Part shown: in pieces, positions 24,942 to 34,280 of the stretch
How the letters are laid out: every line of letters begins with the position of its first letter
Position numbering within the stretch: position 1 is the first letter of the stretch
Assembly: GCA_037045055.1 (NCBI GenBank)
Contig: JBAOHJ010000001.1
Span: 620,001 to 684,000 of the forward strand
Direction of reading: 5' to 3'
DNA: 64,000 bases
DNA from: Phosphoribacter sp037045055
Lineage (GTDB): Bacteria > Actinomycetota > Actinomycetes > Actinomycetales > Dermatophilaceae
Position numbers and translations under genes: made by a program
Notes under the pieces: model-generated
Database searches by the model: none
What the model saw: only the letters and a program-made list of their open reading frames with translations
What the model was told of the DNA's origin: nothing

Positions 24942-26954
24942 TCAGAGCCCCGCGCCGCCGTCGTCCATCCGCACGGACACCGGGTCGGGATCCTTGCGGG
25001 CACTGCGCGTGGCCCGCGCCGCGATCAGCGCGCCGGTCAACGCCGGCCGGAGCTCGGACGGTACCCGCAACGCCACCTGGACCCGCTGCGGGTCCGGCTC
25101 GCCCCCCGTCGAGAAGGGCACCGGGTCCAGCACGTCCACGCCGATGTGCCCGGCCACCGTCTCGATCACCTGGGCCACCGCCCGACGCGGCCCGCTCACG
25201 ATCGCCATGCTCACCGTGGGCGGTAGCCCCAACGCTCGACGGGACACCAGCTCCCGCTCGGCCAGCCAGGCCGGCTCCCACCGCACCAGGGCCTCCACCG
25301 GCTCGATCCCCGCATGGGCCTCGATGCCGGCGAGCACCACGGTGGCGCCCGGGCGCACCAGGGCGGCCGCGGCGCACCATCGGCGCAGCGCCTCCACCGA
25401 GGCGTCCAGTGCCGTCCGGTCAAGCGTGGCCCACGCGTCCAGCAGCAGCGCGGCGGCATACCCCCCGGCGGCGGTGGGCTCGGCGCCCGGGGTGGCGATG
25501 ACCAGGGCGCGGTCGCTGCCCACGCGCGGCAGCACGGTCCCCGCCTGGGAGACCAACACCGGCGTGCCCGGGAAGGCCCGCCCCAGCTCCTCGGCGGTGC
25601 GCCCGACCCCGACGACGACCGAGCGCCGGTCGTGCGAGCCGCAGCTCGCGCAGGCCAGCTCTCCGGCGCCGTACCGCGTCGCACAACCGGCGCACTGCAG
25701 GGGCCGACCGGCGCCGGGCATCCCCACCGCACCGCCACAGCGCGGGCAGCGCAACCCCTGCCGGCAGTGTCGGCACGACAGCGCCGGCAGGTACCCGGCC
25801 CGGGGCACCTGGACCAGCACCGGCCCCTGCCGCAGACCCGCCTTCGCGGCTCGCCACGCCGCCGGCGGCACGTGCCCCCCGGCCGCGGCGCCGTCGCGGC
25901 GCGGCGCGTCGCCCTCGCCCGCGACGACGACCCGCGGGGCGGCGGCGCGGGCGGCGCGGGTCGTCGCCCGGACGTCGGCGAGTCTGCCCTGGGCGATGAG
26001 GTCGGTCACCTCGACGCTGCGGACGTGCCCGGCGGCCAGCACGGCCGCACTGGTGAGCTCGGCGCGGATCGCGAGGACCTCGCGGACGTGCGGGTAGGGG
26101 GCTCGGGGCTCGCGCAGCAGGTCGTCCCCGTCGTCCCACCAGGCGACCAGGCCGAGGTCTCGCACCGGGGCGAACATCGCCGCGCGGGTGCCCACGACGA
26201 CCTGCACGTGCCCGCGCAGGACCTTCAGCCATGCGGTGTAGCGGGCCTGCGGACCCTGGTCGGCGGTGAGCCGCACGTGCCGGCCGCGGCCGAGCAGGCG
26301 GGTCAGCTCGGCGTCGACCCGCTCGACGTCGCGATGGTCCGGCACGACGAGAAGCGACCCGCGGCCCCGGGACAGCGCGGTGCCGGCCGCCACGGCGAGG
26401 GCCACCGGCCAGTCCTGCTGCGGGGGCCGGCCGGGCAGGGCCAGCCAGGCGGCTGCCGGGGACTGCCCCGCGGCCAACCGGCGCAGGAACGACGCGCCCG
26501 CCGGGTAGGCCGCCCACGGCCCGGGCTCCGGCGTCGGCGGCGGGGGCAGCTCGGGCGGGGTCCTCGCCAGGGCACGCTGCGCCCCGGCGTGTCGCTTGGG
26601 CACGGCCAGACGCAGCACGTCACCCAGGACCCCGGCGTACCGCTGCGCGGTGGCCCGCGCGAGGGCCAGCACGTGCGGGGTGAGCACGGGCTCCGGGCTG
26701 ACCACCCGACGCAGCGGGCTGAGCGCTCCGGGATGCGTGGGCCGCTCCCGGCGCACCACGACGAACCCCTCCAGGTCCCGACCGGCGAACCGCACCCGCA
26801 CCCGCACTCCGGGTTGGGCCGCCGCGTCGAGGTCGGCCGGCACGGCATACTCGAAAAGCCGGTCCAGGTGCGCCAGCCCGCTGTCGACGACCACGGCGGC
26901 GACCGGGCGGTCCGCACCCGGCGGGTGCCCGAGCGGGTCGACGTCCGGGACCAT
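24942..26954 (-). CDS. priA: primosomal protein PriA, ATPase-degenerate actinobacterial form
   Basis: Replication-restart protein of 670 residues. The N-terminal 3'-DNA-binding domain (VVVDSGLAHLDRLFEYAVP) and the zinc cluster of four CxxC pairs (CRHC, CPRC, CAGC, CASC) are intact. The helicase core has no GxxGxGK Walker A, and the Walker B box reads WWDDGDDLL instead of DEEH. Loss of helicase motifs is known for mycobacterial and other actinobacterial PriA, so this is a family trait rather than decay. The ATG at 26954 is preferred; an upstream ATG adds eight residues. Confidence 0.88.
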   Translation of the reverse strand: MVPDVDPLGHPPGADRPVAAVVVDSGLAHLDRLFEYAVPADLDAAAQPGVRVRVRFAGRDLEGFVVVRRERPTHPGALSPLRRVVSPEPVLTPHVLALARATAQRYAGVLGDVLRLAVPKRHAGAQRALARTPPELPPPPTPEPGPWAAYPAGASFLRRLAAGQSPAAAWLALPGRPPQQDWPVALAVAAGTALSRGRGSLLVVPDHRDVERVDAELTRLLGRGRHVRLTADQGPQARYTAWLKVLRGHVQVVVGTRAAMFAPVRDLGLVAWWDDGDDLLREPRAPYPHVREVLAIRAELTSAAVLAAGHVRSVEVTDLIAQGRLADVRATTRAARAAAPRVVVAGEGDAPRRDGAAAGGHVPPAAWRAAKAGLRQGPVLVQVPRAGYLPALSCRHCRQGLRCPRCGGAVGMPGAGRPLQCAGCATRYGAGELACASCGSHDRRSVVVGVGRTAEELGRAFPGTPVLVSQAGTVLPRVGSDRALVIATPGAEPTAAGGYAAALLLDAWATLDRTALDASVEALRRWCAAAALVRPGATVVLAGIEAHAGIEPVEALVRWEPAWLAERELVSRRALGLPPTVSMAIVSGPRRAVAQVIETVAGHIGVDVLDPVPFSTGGEPDPQRVQVALRVPSELRPALTGALIAARATRSARKDPDPVSVRMDDGGAGL

Positions 26955-27046
26955 GCCGGAAAACCTAGCCGCGGCCACCGACGCGGCGCTGCCACCCCGA
27001 ACGCGGTCGTCTTCCGCAACGGGCCCCCACCCCTTATCTTTATGAC

Positions 27047-28231
27047 GTGAACTCAGGGTCGGCTCCCGGCTCCCAGGCCTCGCTGCGGGAGATGAACCGC
27101 CTGCGGGTGCTCGACGCGGTCGGCGCCCACGTCGCGCTCACGCAGGTCGAGATCGCCGAGGTCACCGGGCTGAGCGCCGCCACCGTGTCGAACGTCGTCA
27201 AGGAGCTCGACGCCGCAGGGGCCGTCCGGCTCGCGCCGAGCATCCGCAACGGTCGCCGGGCCGTCCAGGTGACCCTGGCCGCGCCCGAGGGGCTGCTCGC
27301 GGCGATCGTCTACGGCGACCGGGAGGTCCAGGTCGCGGTCGGCGACGACCCCGCGCGCGCATTGCAGCACCAGCGCCTGCTGCTGCCGGCCGATCACCCC
27401 GCGGACGAGGCGATGCAGCGAGGCCGGGGGTTGCTGCGCGACCTGCTCGAGGCCGCCGGCTGCTCGCTGGAGCAGGTCCATGCGGTCACCGTCGGCGTGC
27501 CGGCACCGATCGACGCGGTCTCCGGACAGCTCGGCGCAGAGGGCATCCTGCCCGGGTGGCGCGGGGTCCGGGTGGCCGAGGAGATGCGCGCCGAGCTGGG
27601 CACCCCCGTGCTCGTGGACAACACCGCCAACCTCGCTGCCCTGGGCGAGTCGCGTCATGGCGCGCTGCGCGGCATCCGCCACGGGGTGTACCTCAAGGTG
27701 GCGCACGGCACCGGCGCCGGCCTGGTCCTCGACGGCGAGGTGTTCCGGGGCAGCTCCGGCACGGCCGGAGAGATCGGGCACGTCACCATCGACGAGTTGG
27801 GCCCGGTGTGCCGCTGCGGCAACCGCGGGTGCCTGGACACCTACGTCGGGGCCCAGGCGCTGCTGGACGCGGTGCGCGCCACGCACGGCTCGCTGAGCCT
27901 GCGGGACCTGGTCTCCCGGGCGCTCGACGAGGACCCCGGGTGCCGCCGGGTGATCGACGACGCCGGACGGCACATCGGCGTGGCGCTGGCCGGGGTCGTC
28001 AACCTGCTCAACCCCGAGATCGTCGTCGTGGGCGGGCCACTGTCGCGGGCCGGCGACCTGCTCGTGCACCCGATCCGCGAGACCCTGGCCCGCTGTGCCC
28101 TGCCCAGCGCGGCGCACTCGGTGCACGTGTGCCAGGGTCAGCTGGCCGACCGGGCCGAGGTCGTCGGCGCCTTGGCGCTGGCCGCCCAGGCCAGGGCCGA
28201 GGAGCATCGGGCGGCCATCGCCGCGGGATGA
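27047..28231 (+). CDS. ROK-family sugar-responsive transcriptional repressor
   Basis: 394-residue XylR/NagC-like regulator. An N-terminal winged helix (LTQVEIAEVTGLSAATVSNVVKELDAAG, about residues 27-55) precedes a ROK sugar-kinase-like domain with the zinc motif CRCGNRGCLDTY and GTGAGLVLDGEVFRG. The GTG start has no clear ribosome-binding site; a TATCTT-like -10 box ends only a few bases upstream, so the mRNA may be leaderless. It precedes the xylFGH-like genes on the same strand and probably represses them in the absence of the sugar. Confidence 0.88.
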   Translation: MNSGSAPGSQASLREMNRLRVLDAVGAHVALTQVEIAEVTGLSAATVSNVVKELDAAGAVRLAPSIRNGRRAVQVTLAAPEGLLAAIVYGDREVQVAVGDDPARALQHQRLLLPADHPADEAMQRGRGLLRDLLEAAGCSLEQVHAVTVGVPAPIDAVSGQLGAEGILPGWRGVRVAEEMRAELGTPVLVDNTANLAALGESRHGALRGIRHGVYLKVAHGTGAGLVLDGEVFRGSSGTAGEIGHVTIDELGPVCRCGNRGCLDTYVGAQALLDAVRATHGSLSLRDLVSRALDEDPGCRRVIDDAGRHIGVALAGVVNLLNPEIVVVGGPLSRAGDLLVHPIRETLARCALPSAAHSVHVCQGQLADRAEVVGALALAAQARAEEHRAAIAAG

Positions 28232-28284
28232 CGACGATCCGGACGAATCGCCCTCGTGATCAAATCGTTGTCTCTACCCCTTGT

Positions 28285-28322
28285 ATTCAAGCCTTGACGT
28301 CAAGGGCGGGAAGGGCTTGAAT
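28285..28322 (+). promoter_or_regulatory. promoter with nested operator for the sugar ABC transporter
   Basis: A perfect 14-bp palindrome CCTTGACGTCAAGG (28292-28305) overlaps a candidate -35 TTGACG. A wider inverted repeat ATTCAAGCC (28285-28293) / GGCTTGAAT (28314-28322) places its right arm on the candidate -10 TTGAAT, 17 bases from the -35. Binding of the adjacent ROK regulator here would block the promoter. The site lies 53 bases before the binding-protein gene. Confidence 0.6.
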
Positions 28323-28374
28323 CGTCCCGGGCCGCGCCACCGAGGTCGCGGCCGATCCGGCCCGAGGAGACCGA

Positions 28375-29454
28375 ATGTCCTACCGATTCACCCGTGTCGC
28401 CGGCGCCGCGCTCGCGCTCGGTGTGTCCGTGTCCGCCGTCGCAGCCTGCGGCTCCGGGTCGTCCTCCGGCGCCAGCACCTCCGCGGCGGGGGGCGCCAAG
28501 AAGATCGCACTGCTGCTGCCCGAGACCAAGACCGCTCGCTACGAGGCGTTCGACCGCCCGATGTTCGAGGCCGCCGTCAAGGCCGCCTGCTCGGCCTGCA
28601 CCATCATCTACACCAACGCCGACCAGGATGCCGCCAAGCAGCAGCAGCAGGCGGAGTCGGCGCTCACCCAGGGGGCCAACGTCCTGGTCCTCGACGCCGT
28701 CGACGGCAAAGCCGCGGCGGGGATCGTCAACAGCGCCAAGGCCGCGAAGGTCCCGGTCGTCGCCTACGACCGCTTCGTCGCCGGCACCGACTACTACGTG
28801 TCCTTCGACAACCAGAAGGTCGGTCAGCTGCAGGGCCAGGCCCTCGTCGACACCCTGAAGAAGGCCGGCAAGACCGCGGGCAACATCGTCATGATCAACG
28901 GCTCCCCGACCGACGCCAACGCCGCGGACTTCAAGAAGGGCGCGCACAGCGTCCTGGACACCAGCGGCTTCAAGATCGCCGCGGAGTACGACACCCCCGA
29001 CTGGTCCCCGGACAAGGCTCAGGCGTGGATGGAGGGCCAGCTGGCCGCGGTCAAGGACGGGTTGGTCGGCGTGTATGCCGCCAACGACGGCACCGGCGGC
29101 GGGGCCATCGCGGCGCTCAAGGCCGGCGGCGTCAAGCCCCTGCCTCCGGTCACCGGCCAGGACGCCGAGCTCGCCGCGATCCAGCGGATCCTCGCCGGCG
29201 ACCAGGCGATGACCATCTACAAGGCGATCAAGCCCGAGGCCGAGGATGCCGCCAAGGCCGCCGTCGCCCTGGCCAACGGCACCAAGCCCGCCGCCAAGGA
29301 CACCAAGGACGGCGTCCCGGCGACGCTGCTCACGCCGGTCGTCGTCACCAAGGAGACCGTGAAGTCGACGGTCGTCGCCGACAACTTCTACAAGGTGTCG
29401 GACATTTGCACCGCCAACTTCGCCGCCGCCTGCTCCGCCGCCGGCCTGAGCTGA
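28375..29454 (+). CDS. sugar ABC transporter substrate-binding lipoprotein, XylF-like
   Basis: Extracellular sugar receptor of the Peripla_BP_4 (D-xylose/ribose) class, 359 residues. It has a lipoprotein signal with lipobox VAAC (Cys25). The mature part shows the two-lobe pattern with YTNADQDAAKQQQQAESAL, VVAYDRFVAGTDYYVSFDN and GVYAANDGTGGGAIAAL, close to XylF. A GAGGAG site precedes the ATG. Xylose is the likeliest ligand; other pentoses or hexoses are possible. Confidence 0.85.
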   Translation: MSYRFTRVAGAALALGVSVSAVAACGSGSSSGASTSAAGGAKKIALLLPETKTARYEAFDRPMFEAAVKAACSACTIIYTNADQDAAKQQQQAESALTQGANVLVLDAVDGKAAAGIVNSAKAAKVPVVAYDRFVAGTDYYVSFDNQKVGQLQGQALVDTLKKAGKTAGNIVMINGSPTDANAADFKKGAHSVLDTSGFKIAAEYDTPDWSPDKAQAWMEGQLAAVKDGLVGVYAANDGTGGGAIAALKAGGVKPLPPVTGQDAELAAIQRILAGDQAMTIYKAIKPEAEDAAKAAVALANGTKPAAKDTKDGVPATLLTPVVVTKETVKSTVVADNFYKVSDICTANFAAACSAAGLS

Positions 29455-29485
29455 CGGCACTCGGCAGACGAGGAAGGGTTCGACG

Positions 29486-30280
29486 ATGACCACCACCTCC
29501 CCGGCCGCGCCCGTGCTGTCGATGACCGGAGTGTCCAAACGCTTCGGCGCGGTCCAGGCGCTCAAGGACATCGAGTTCGACGTCCGGCCCGGGGAGGTGG
29601 TGGCGCTCGTCGGCGACAACGGGGCCGGCAAGTCCACGCTGGTCAAGGCCATCGCCGGGGTCTACACCCCGGACGAGGGCTCGGTGGTGTTCGACGGGCA
29701 CCGCGTCGTCATCTCCTCCCCGGCCGAGGCGCAGCGCCTGGGCATCGCCACGGTGTTCCAGGACCTGGCCCTGTGCGACAACCTCGACGTCGTCGCGAAC
29801 CTGTTCCTCGGCAACGAGCTGCGCCGCGGTCGGGCCCTGGACGAGGTCACCATGGAGAAGGAGTCGTGGCGGCTGCTGCGCGAGCTCAGCGCCCGCATCC
29901 CCAGCGTGCGCATCCCCATCGCGAGCCTGTCCGGCGGCCAGCGCCAGACCGTCGCCATCGCTCGATCGCTGCTCGGGCGCCCCAAGGTCGTCATGCTCGA
30001 CGAGCCCACGGCCGCGCTGGGCGTGGCCCAGACCGCCGAGGTGCTCAACCTCGTGGAGCGGTTGCGCGAGAACGGGCTCGGGGTCATCCTCATCAGCCAC
30101 AACATGTCCGACGTCATGGCCGTCGCCGATCGGGTGGTCGTGCTCAGGCTAGGCCGCAACAACGGTGAGTTCCTGGTGCGCGACACCACCAGCCAGGAGA
30201 TCATCGCCGCCATCACCGGCGCGACCACCAACGCCGTATCCGAGCGCGCCGCCCGCCGGGCCCCCCAGGAGGAGTCATGA
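29486..30280 (+). CDS. sugar ABC transporter ATP-binding protein, single-domain
   Basis: Cytoplasmic ATPase of the XylF-like system. At 264 residues it holds one nucleotide-binding domain, unlike the tandem-domain XylG of enterobacteria but normal for actinobacterial xylose-type systems. It has Walker A GDNGAGKST, signature LSGGQRQ, Walker B VMLDEPTAALG and switch His in ISHNMSD. It is coupled to the permease by a four-base ATGA overlap. Confidence 0.88.
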   Translation: MTTTSPAAPVLSMTGVSKRFGAVQALKDIEFDVRPGEVVALVGDNGAGKSTLVKAIAGVYTPDEGSVVFDGHRVVISSPAEAQRLGIATVFQDLALCDNLDVVANLFLGNELRRGRALDEVTMEKESWRLLRELSARIPSVRIPIASLSGGQRQTVAIARSLLGRPKVVMLDEPTAALGVAQTAEVLNLVERLRENGLGVILISHNMSDVMAVADRVVVLRLGRNNGEFLVRDTTSQEIIAAITGATTNAVSERAARRAPQEES

Positions 30281-31581
30281 CCAGCCCCGACCCTCAGCCG
30301 CGCGCCGGCGCCCAGGACGCCTCGGCTGCCACCCCGGTGCAGCCGCCGACCGCGGCGCTGCCGGCCGACCTGCAGGACGAGCGGGTCCTGGCCACCCAGG
30401 GCCTGTCCGGCTGGGTCACCGCGACGCTGGCCAGGCTGCGCACCGGTGACCTGGGGTCCTTCCCCGTCGTCGTGGGACTGGTCATCATCTGGGGGGTGTT
30501 CTGGGCCCTGAACCCGGTGTTCGTCTCCAGCCGCAACCTGGTCAACCTCACCCTGCAGTGCGCGGGCGTCGGCACCATCGCCATCGGGATCGTCCTGGTC
30601 CTGCTGCTGGGCGAGATCGACCTGTCGGTCGGGTCGATGAGCGGACTGTCCGCGGCCATCCTCGCGGTGACCTTCGTCAACCAGGGCTGGCCAGCCGTCA
30701 CCGCGGTGCTCGCCGCGCTGGCGACCGGCCTGGTGGTCGGCCTGCTCTACGGACTGCTCTACACCCGCTTCGGCGTGCCGAGCTTCGTCATCACCCTCGC
30801 CGGTCTGCTGGCCCTGCTGGGGGTGCAGCTGGTCGTCCTCGGCGACAAGGGCACGATCAACATCCCGTTCGAGTCGAGCATCGCCGCGTTCGCCTCGCAG
30901 CAGTTCCTCCCCCCGGTGCTGGCCTACGCCCTGGTGCTGCTCGTGGCCGCCCTGTTCCTCGTCAGCCGCCTGGCCGCCAACCGGCAGCGCGCGGCGGCCG
31001 GTCTGTCGGTCGCTCCGGCCAGCCTGTTGCTGGTGCGGACCCTGCTGCTGCTGCTCGTGCTCGCGGTGCCCGTGGCGGTCCTCAACCAGGACCGGGGCGT
31101 GTCCGTCATGGTCCTGACCTTCCTCGTGCTCGTCGTCGTCATGGACCTGGCGATCCGCCGGACCCGCTGGGGCCGGTCGGTCCTGGCCGTCGGCGGCAAC
31201 GTCGAGGCGGCCCGACGGGCCGGCATCAACGTCCGGAAGATCTACCTGTCGGTGTTCGCGCTGTGCTCGACCTTCGCCGCCCTCGGCGGGGTGTTCGCCG
31301 CGGCCCGGCTCTTGGCCGCCGGCCAGAGCAGCGGCGGCGCGGACGTCAACCTCAATGCGATCGCGTCCGCGGTCATCGGCGGCACCAGCCTGTTCGGCGG
31401 TCGGGGGTCGGCCTACTCGGCGCTGCTGGGCATCCTGGTCATCCAGTCGATCTCCAACGGCCTGGACCTGTTCAGTGTCGGCACCGCACCGAAGTACATG
31501 GTCACCGGAGCGGTGCTGCTCGTCGCGGTCATCATCGACTCGGTCTCCCGGCGCAGCCGCGCCGCCCACGGTCGGGCGTAG
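30277..31581 (+). CDS. sugar ABC transporter permease, XylH-like
   Basis: Membrane subunit (434 residues, about ten or more helices) with a roughly 50-residue hydrophilic N-terminal extension. The LLLGEIDLSVGSMSGLSAAILAV motif and the C-terminal GGVFAAARLLAAGQSSGGADVNLNAIASAVIGGTSLFGG identify the XylH/RbsC class. It ends the ROK-transporter cluster and faces the convergent metK across a hairpin. No xylose catabolic genes are present in the window. Confidence 0.87.
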   Translation: MTSPDPQPRAGAQDASAATPVQPPTAALPADLQDERVLATQGLSGWVTATLARLRTGDLGSFPVVVGLVIIWGVFWALNPVFVSSRNLVNLTLQCAGVGTIAIGIVLVLLLGEIDLSVGSMSGLSAAILAVTFVNQGWPAVTAVLAALATGLVVGLLYGLLYTRFGVPSFVITLAGLLALLGVQLVVLGDKGTINIPFESSIAAFASQQFLPPVLAYALVLLVAALFLVSRLAANRQRAAAGLSVAPASLLLVRTLLLLLVLAVPVAVLNQDRGVSVMVLTFLVLVVVMDLAIRRTRWGRSVLAVGGNVEAARRAGINVRKIYLSVFALCSTFAALGGVFAAARLLAAGQSSGGADVNLNAIASAVIGGTSLFGGRGSAYSALLGILVIQSISNGLDLFSVGTAPKYMVTGAVLLVAVIIDSVSRRSRAAHGRA

Positions 31582-31642
31582 TCCTGGCTCGCCTCGCCGC
31601 CCGCACCCGCTCCCCCGGGCCCATCGGGACGTGCCGGGCCGG

Positions 31643-31678
31643 GCGGGACGGGCCGCGCGCGCGGCATACCCGTCCCGC
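31643..31678. terminator. bidirectional hairpin between the sugar permease and metK
   Basis: A 10-bp stem, GCGGGACGGG (31643-31652) with CCCGTCCCGC (31669-31678), separates convergent genes. An octamer word (31662-31669) lies in the loop and touches the right arm. Confidence 0.65.
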
Positions 31679-31702
31679 GGGCGGCCACCCGCAGCCGGAC
31701 GG

Positions 31703-32932
31703 CTACCCGCGGACCGCGGCGAGCAACGCGTCCACCCGATCGGTCTGCTCCCAGGTGAACGGCCGCTGCACGCCGGTCGCGGCGACGCGCCCGAAGTGCC
31801 CGTATGCCGCGGTCGGCTGGTAGATCGGGCGCAGCAGGTCCAGCTCGTCGATGATCGCCCCGGGGCGCAGGTCGAAGACCGACGCGATCGCGGCCTGGAT
31901 CCGGTCCACCGGCGCGGTCTGCGTGCCGAAGGTCTCGACGTACAGCCCCACCGGGTGCGCCGCCCCGATGGCGTAGGCCACCTGGATCTCGCACCGCTTG
32001 GCCAGCCGGGCGGCCACGACGTTCTTGGCGACCCACCGCGTGGCGTAGGCGGCCGAGCGGTCCACTTTGGACGGGTCCTTGCCGGAGAACGCCCCGCCGC
32101 CGTGGCGGGCCATGCCGCCGTAGGTGTCGACGATGATCTTGCGACCGGTGAGCCCGGCGTCGCCCATGGGCCCGCCGACCTCGAAGCGCCCGGTGGGGTT
32201 GATCAGGGTGCGGTAGCCCGAGACGTCCAGGGTCGACCCGGAGTCCTTGAGCTCGGCCAGCACCGGCTCGATGACGTGGTCGACGATGTCCGGTGCCAGC
32301 AGCCTCTCGATGGACACGTCCGCGGCGTGCTGAGAGGAGATCACCACGGTGTCCAGGCGCACCGCGCGGTCGCCGTCGTAGGCGATGGTCACCTGGGTCT
32401 TGCCGTCGGGGCGCAGGTAGGCCAGCTCGTGGCTCTTGCGCACCGCGGTGAGTCGCTCGGCCAGGCGGTGCGCCAGGTAGATCGGCAGGGGCATGAGCTC
32501 GGCGGTGTCGTCGCAGGCGAATCCGAACATCAGGCCCTGGTCCCCGGCGCCCTGCTTGTCGTAGCGGTCGCCGTCGCTGTCCGCGCCGAGACGGTTCTCG
32601 TAGGCCGTGTCGACCCCTTGGGCGATGTCCGGGCTCTGCTGGCCGATCGAGACCGACACCCCGCACGAGGCGCCGTCGAAGCCCTTGGTCGAGGAGTCGT
32701 AGCCGATCCCGAGCACGGTCTCGCGGACGATCTTGGGGATTTCGACGTACGCCTCGGTCGTCACCTCACCGGCGACATGCACCAGCCCGGTCGTCACCAT
32801 CGTCTCGACGGCCACCCGCGAGCGCGGGTCCTGACCGAGCATGGCGTCGAGGATCGCGTCGCTGACCTGGTCGCAGATCTTGTCCGGGTGACCCTCGGTG
32901 ACGGACTCGGACGTGAACAGGCGTGCGGACAA
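31703..32932 (-). CDS. metK: S-adenosylmethionine synthetase
   Basis: Makes SAM from methionine and ATP. The 409 residues show FTSESVTEGHPDKICDQ at the N-terminus, the hexapeptide-like GAGDQGLMFGFACD, and the P-loop-like GGGAFSGKDPSKVDRSAAY. The start is TTG at 32932 with GGAGA upstream. It follows coaBC in the conserved gmk-rpoZ-coaBC-metK order. I saw no SAM riboswitch in the 59-base gap. Confidence 0.95.
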   Translation of the reverse strand: MSARLFTSESVTEGHPDKICDQVSDAILDAMLGQDPRSRVAVETMVTTGLVHVAGEVTTEAYVEIPKIVRETVLGIGYDSSTKGFDGASCGVSVSIGQQSPDIAQGVDTAYENRLGADSDGDRYDKQGAGDQGLMFGFACDDTAELMPLPIYLAHRLAERLTAVRKSHELAYLRPDGKTQVTIAYDGDRAVRLDTVVISSQHAADVSIERLLAPDIVDHVIEPVLAELKDSGSTLDVSGYRTLINPTGRFEVGGPMGDAGLTGRKIIVDTYGGMARHGGGAFSGKDPSKVDRSAAYATRWVAKNVVAARLAKRCEIQVAYAIGAAHPVGLYVETFGTQTAPVDRIQAAIASVFDLRPGAIIDELDLLRPIYQPTAAYGHFGRVAATGVQRPFTWEQTDRVDALLAAVRG

Positions 32933-32991
32933 CGGGGTCTCCAGAGGCGCTCGGGGGTCGGGTCACCGGCGGGTCGGTCGGTCGGCGGCGG

Positions 32992-34251
32992 TCAGTCTAC
33001 GGGAGCCTCGAGCAGGGGCCCGATGGCGTCCCAGATGCCCTCGGCGACCGCCCGCTTGCTGGCCGGCCCGATGCTCACGTCGGGCCGGCCGTCGGCGAAC
33101 AGCAGGTGCACCGTGTTGGTGTCGGCGCCGAAGGTGAGGTCGCGGCCGACCTCGTTCGCGACGAGCAGGTCGCAGCCCTTGCGTCGCAGCTTCGCCCGGG
33201 CGAGGTCCAGGACCGTCCCGGTCTCGTCGCCGGTCTCGGCGGCGAAGCCCACGAGCAGTGGGCCGCCGTGTCCCCGCCCCGCCCGTGCGGCCACCAGCCC
33301 GGCGAGGACGTCGGGGTTGCGCACCAGCTCGACGACCGGCGCGCCATCCCCGCCCCGGCCCGACTCGTCCTCGGGGTGCGCCTTCTTGATCTTGTGGTCG
33401 GCGTAGGCGGCGGGCCGGAAGTCGGCGACGGCGGCGGCCATGACGACGACGTCGGCGACCCCGGCCAGCGCCTCGACCTCGGTCTGCAGGTGCGCAGCCG
33501 TCTCGACCCGGACCACGTCGACGCCGGCCGGGGTGGGCAGGGCGGTGTTGGCGGCGACCAGGGTGACCTGGGCCGCCCGGGCCGCGGCGACCTCGGCGAG
33601 CGCGTACCCCTGCTTGCCCGAGGACCGGTTGCCCAGGAACCGCACGGGGTCCAGCGGCTCACGCGTGCCCCCGGCCGTCACGACGACATGGCGGCCCTGC
33701 AGCGAGTGTCCAGCGGCGCCGTCGCCGCCGGAGACGATCGCCAGACAGGCGGCATACAGGTCGGCGGACTCGGGCAGGCGACCCGGGCCGCTGTCGGCAC
33801 CGGTGAGCCGGCCCGACGCCGGCTCGATGACGTGGGCCCCCCGCGAGCGCAGCGTGGCGACGTTGGCCCGGGTCGCCGGGTGCTGCCACATCTCGGTGTG
33901 CATGGCGGGGGCGTACACCACCGGGCAGCGCGCGGTGAGCAGGGTCGCGGTGAGCAGGTCGTCGGCCAGCCCGGTGGCGGCCCGGGCCAGCAGGTCGGCG
34001 GTGGCCGGGGCGACGACGACCAGCTGCGCCTGCTGACCGATGCGGACGTGGCGCACCTGCTCGACGTCTGTCCACACGTCGGTAGCCACCGGCTTACCGG
34101 ACAGCGCCTCCCAGGTCGCCACCCCGACGAACCGCAGCGAGGCCTCGGTGGGCACGACGGTGACGTCGTGGCCCGCCTCGGTGAACAGCCGCAGCAGGGC
34201 AGCCGCCTTGTATGCCGCGATGCCCGCGCCGACCCCCAGGACCACTCTCAT
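32992..34251 (-). CDS. coaBC: bifunctional phosphopantothenoylcysteine decarboxylase/synthetase
   Basis: Two coenzyme A steps in one protein (419 residues). The N-terminal flavin-dependent CoaC domain (about 1-180) has GVGAGIAAYKAAALLR and the active-site PAMHTEMW. The C-terminal CoaB domain (about 190-419) has VTAGGTREPLDPVRFLGNRSSGKQG (split here only for description), AAVADF and the lysine-containing KIKKA. It starts 29 bases after the rpoZ stop. Confidence 0.94.
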   Translation of the reverse strand: MRVVLGVGAGIAAYKAAALLRLFTEAGHDVTVVPTEASLRFVGVATWEALSGKPVATDVWTDVEQVRHVRIGQQAQLVVVAPATADLLARAATGLADDLLTATLLTARCPVVYAPAMHTEMWQHPATRANVATLRSRGAHVIEPASGRLTGADSGPGRLPESADLYAACLAIVSGGDGAAGHSLQGRHVVVTAGGTREPLDPVRFLGNRSSGKQGYALAEVAAARAAQVTLVAANTALPTPAGVDVVRVETAAHLQTEVEALAGVADVVVMAAAVADFRPAAYADHKIKKAHPEDESGRGGDGAPVVELVRNPDVLAGLVAARAGRGHGGPLLVGFAAETGDETGTVLDLARAKLRRKGCDLLVANEVGRDLTFGADTNTVHLLFADGRPDVSIGPASKRAVAEGIWDAIGPLLEAPVD

Positions 34252-34280
34252 GAGACTGCCCAGCCGCGGGACGAAGGGCC

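Noticed and set aside
32933..32991. SAM riboswitch before metK
   Set aside because: The gap is only 59 bases and shows no conserved aptamer blocks.
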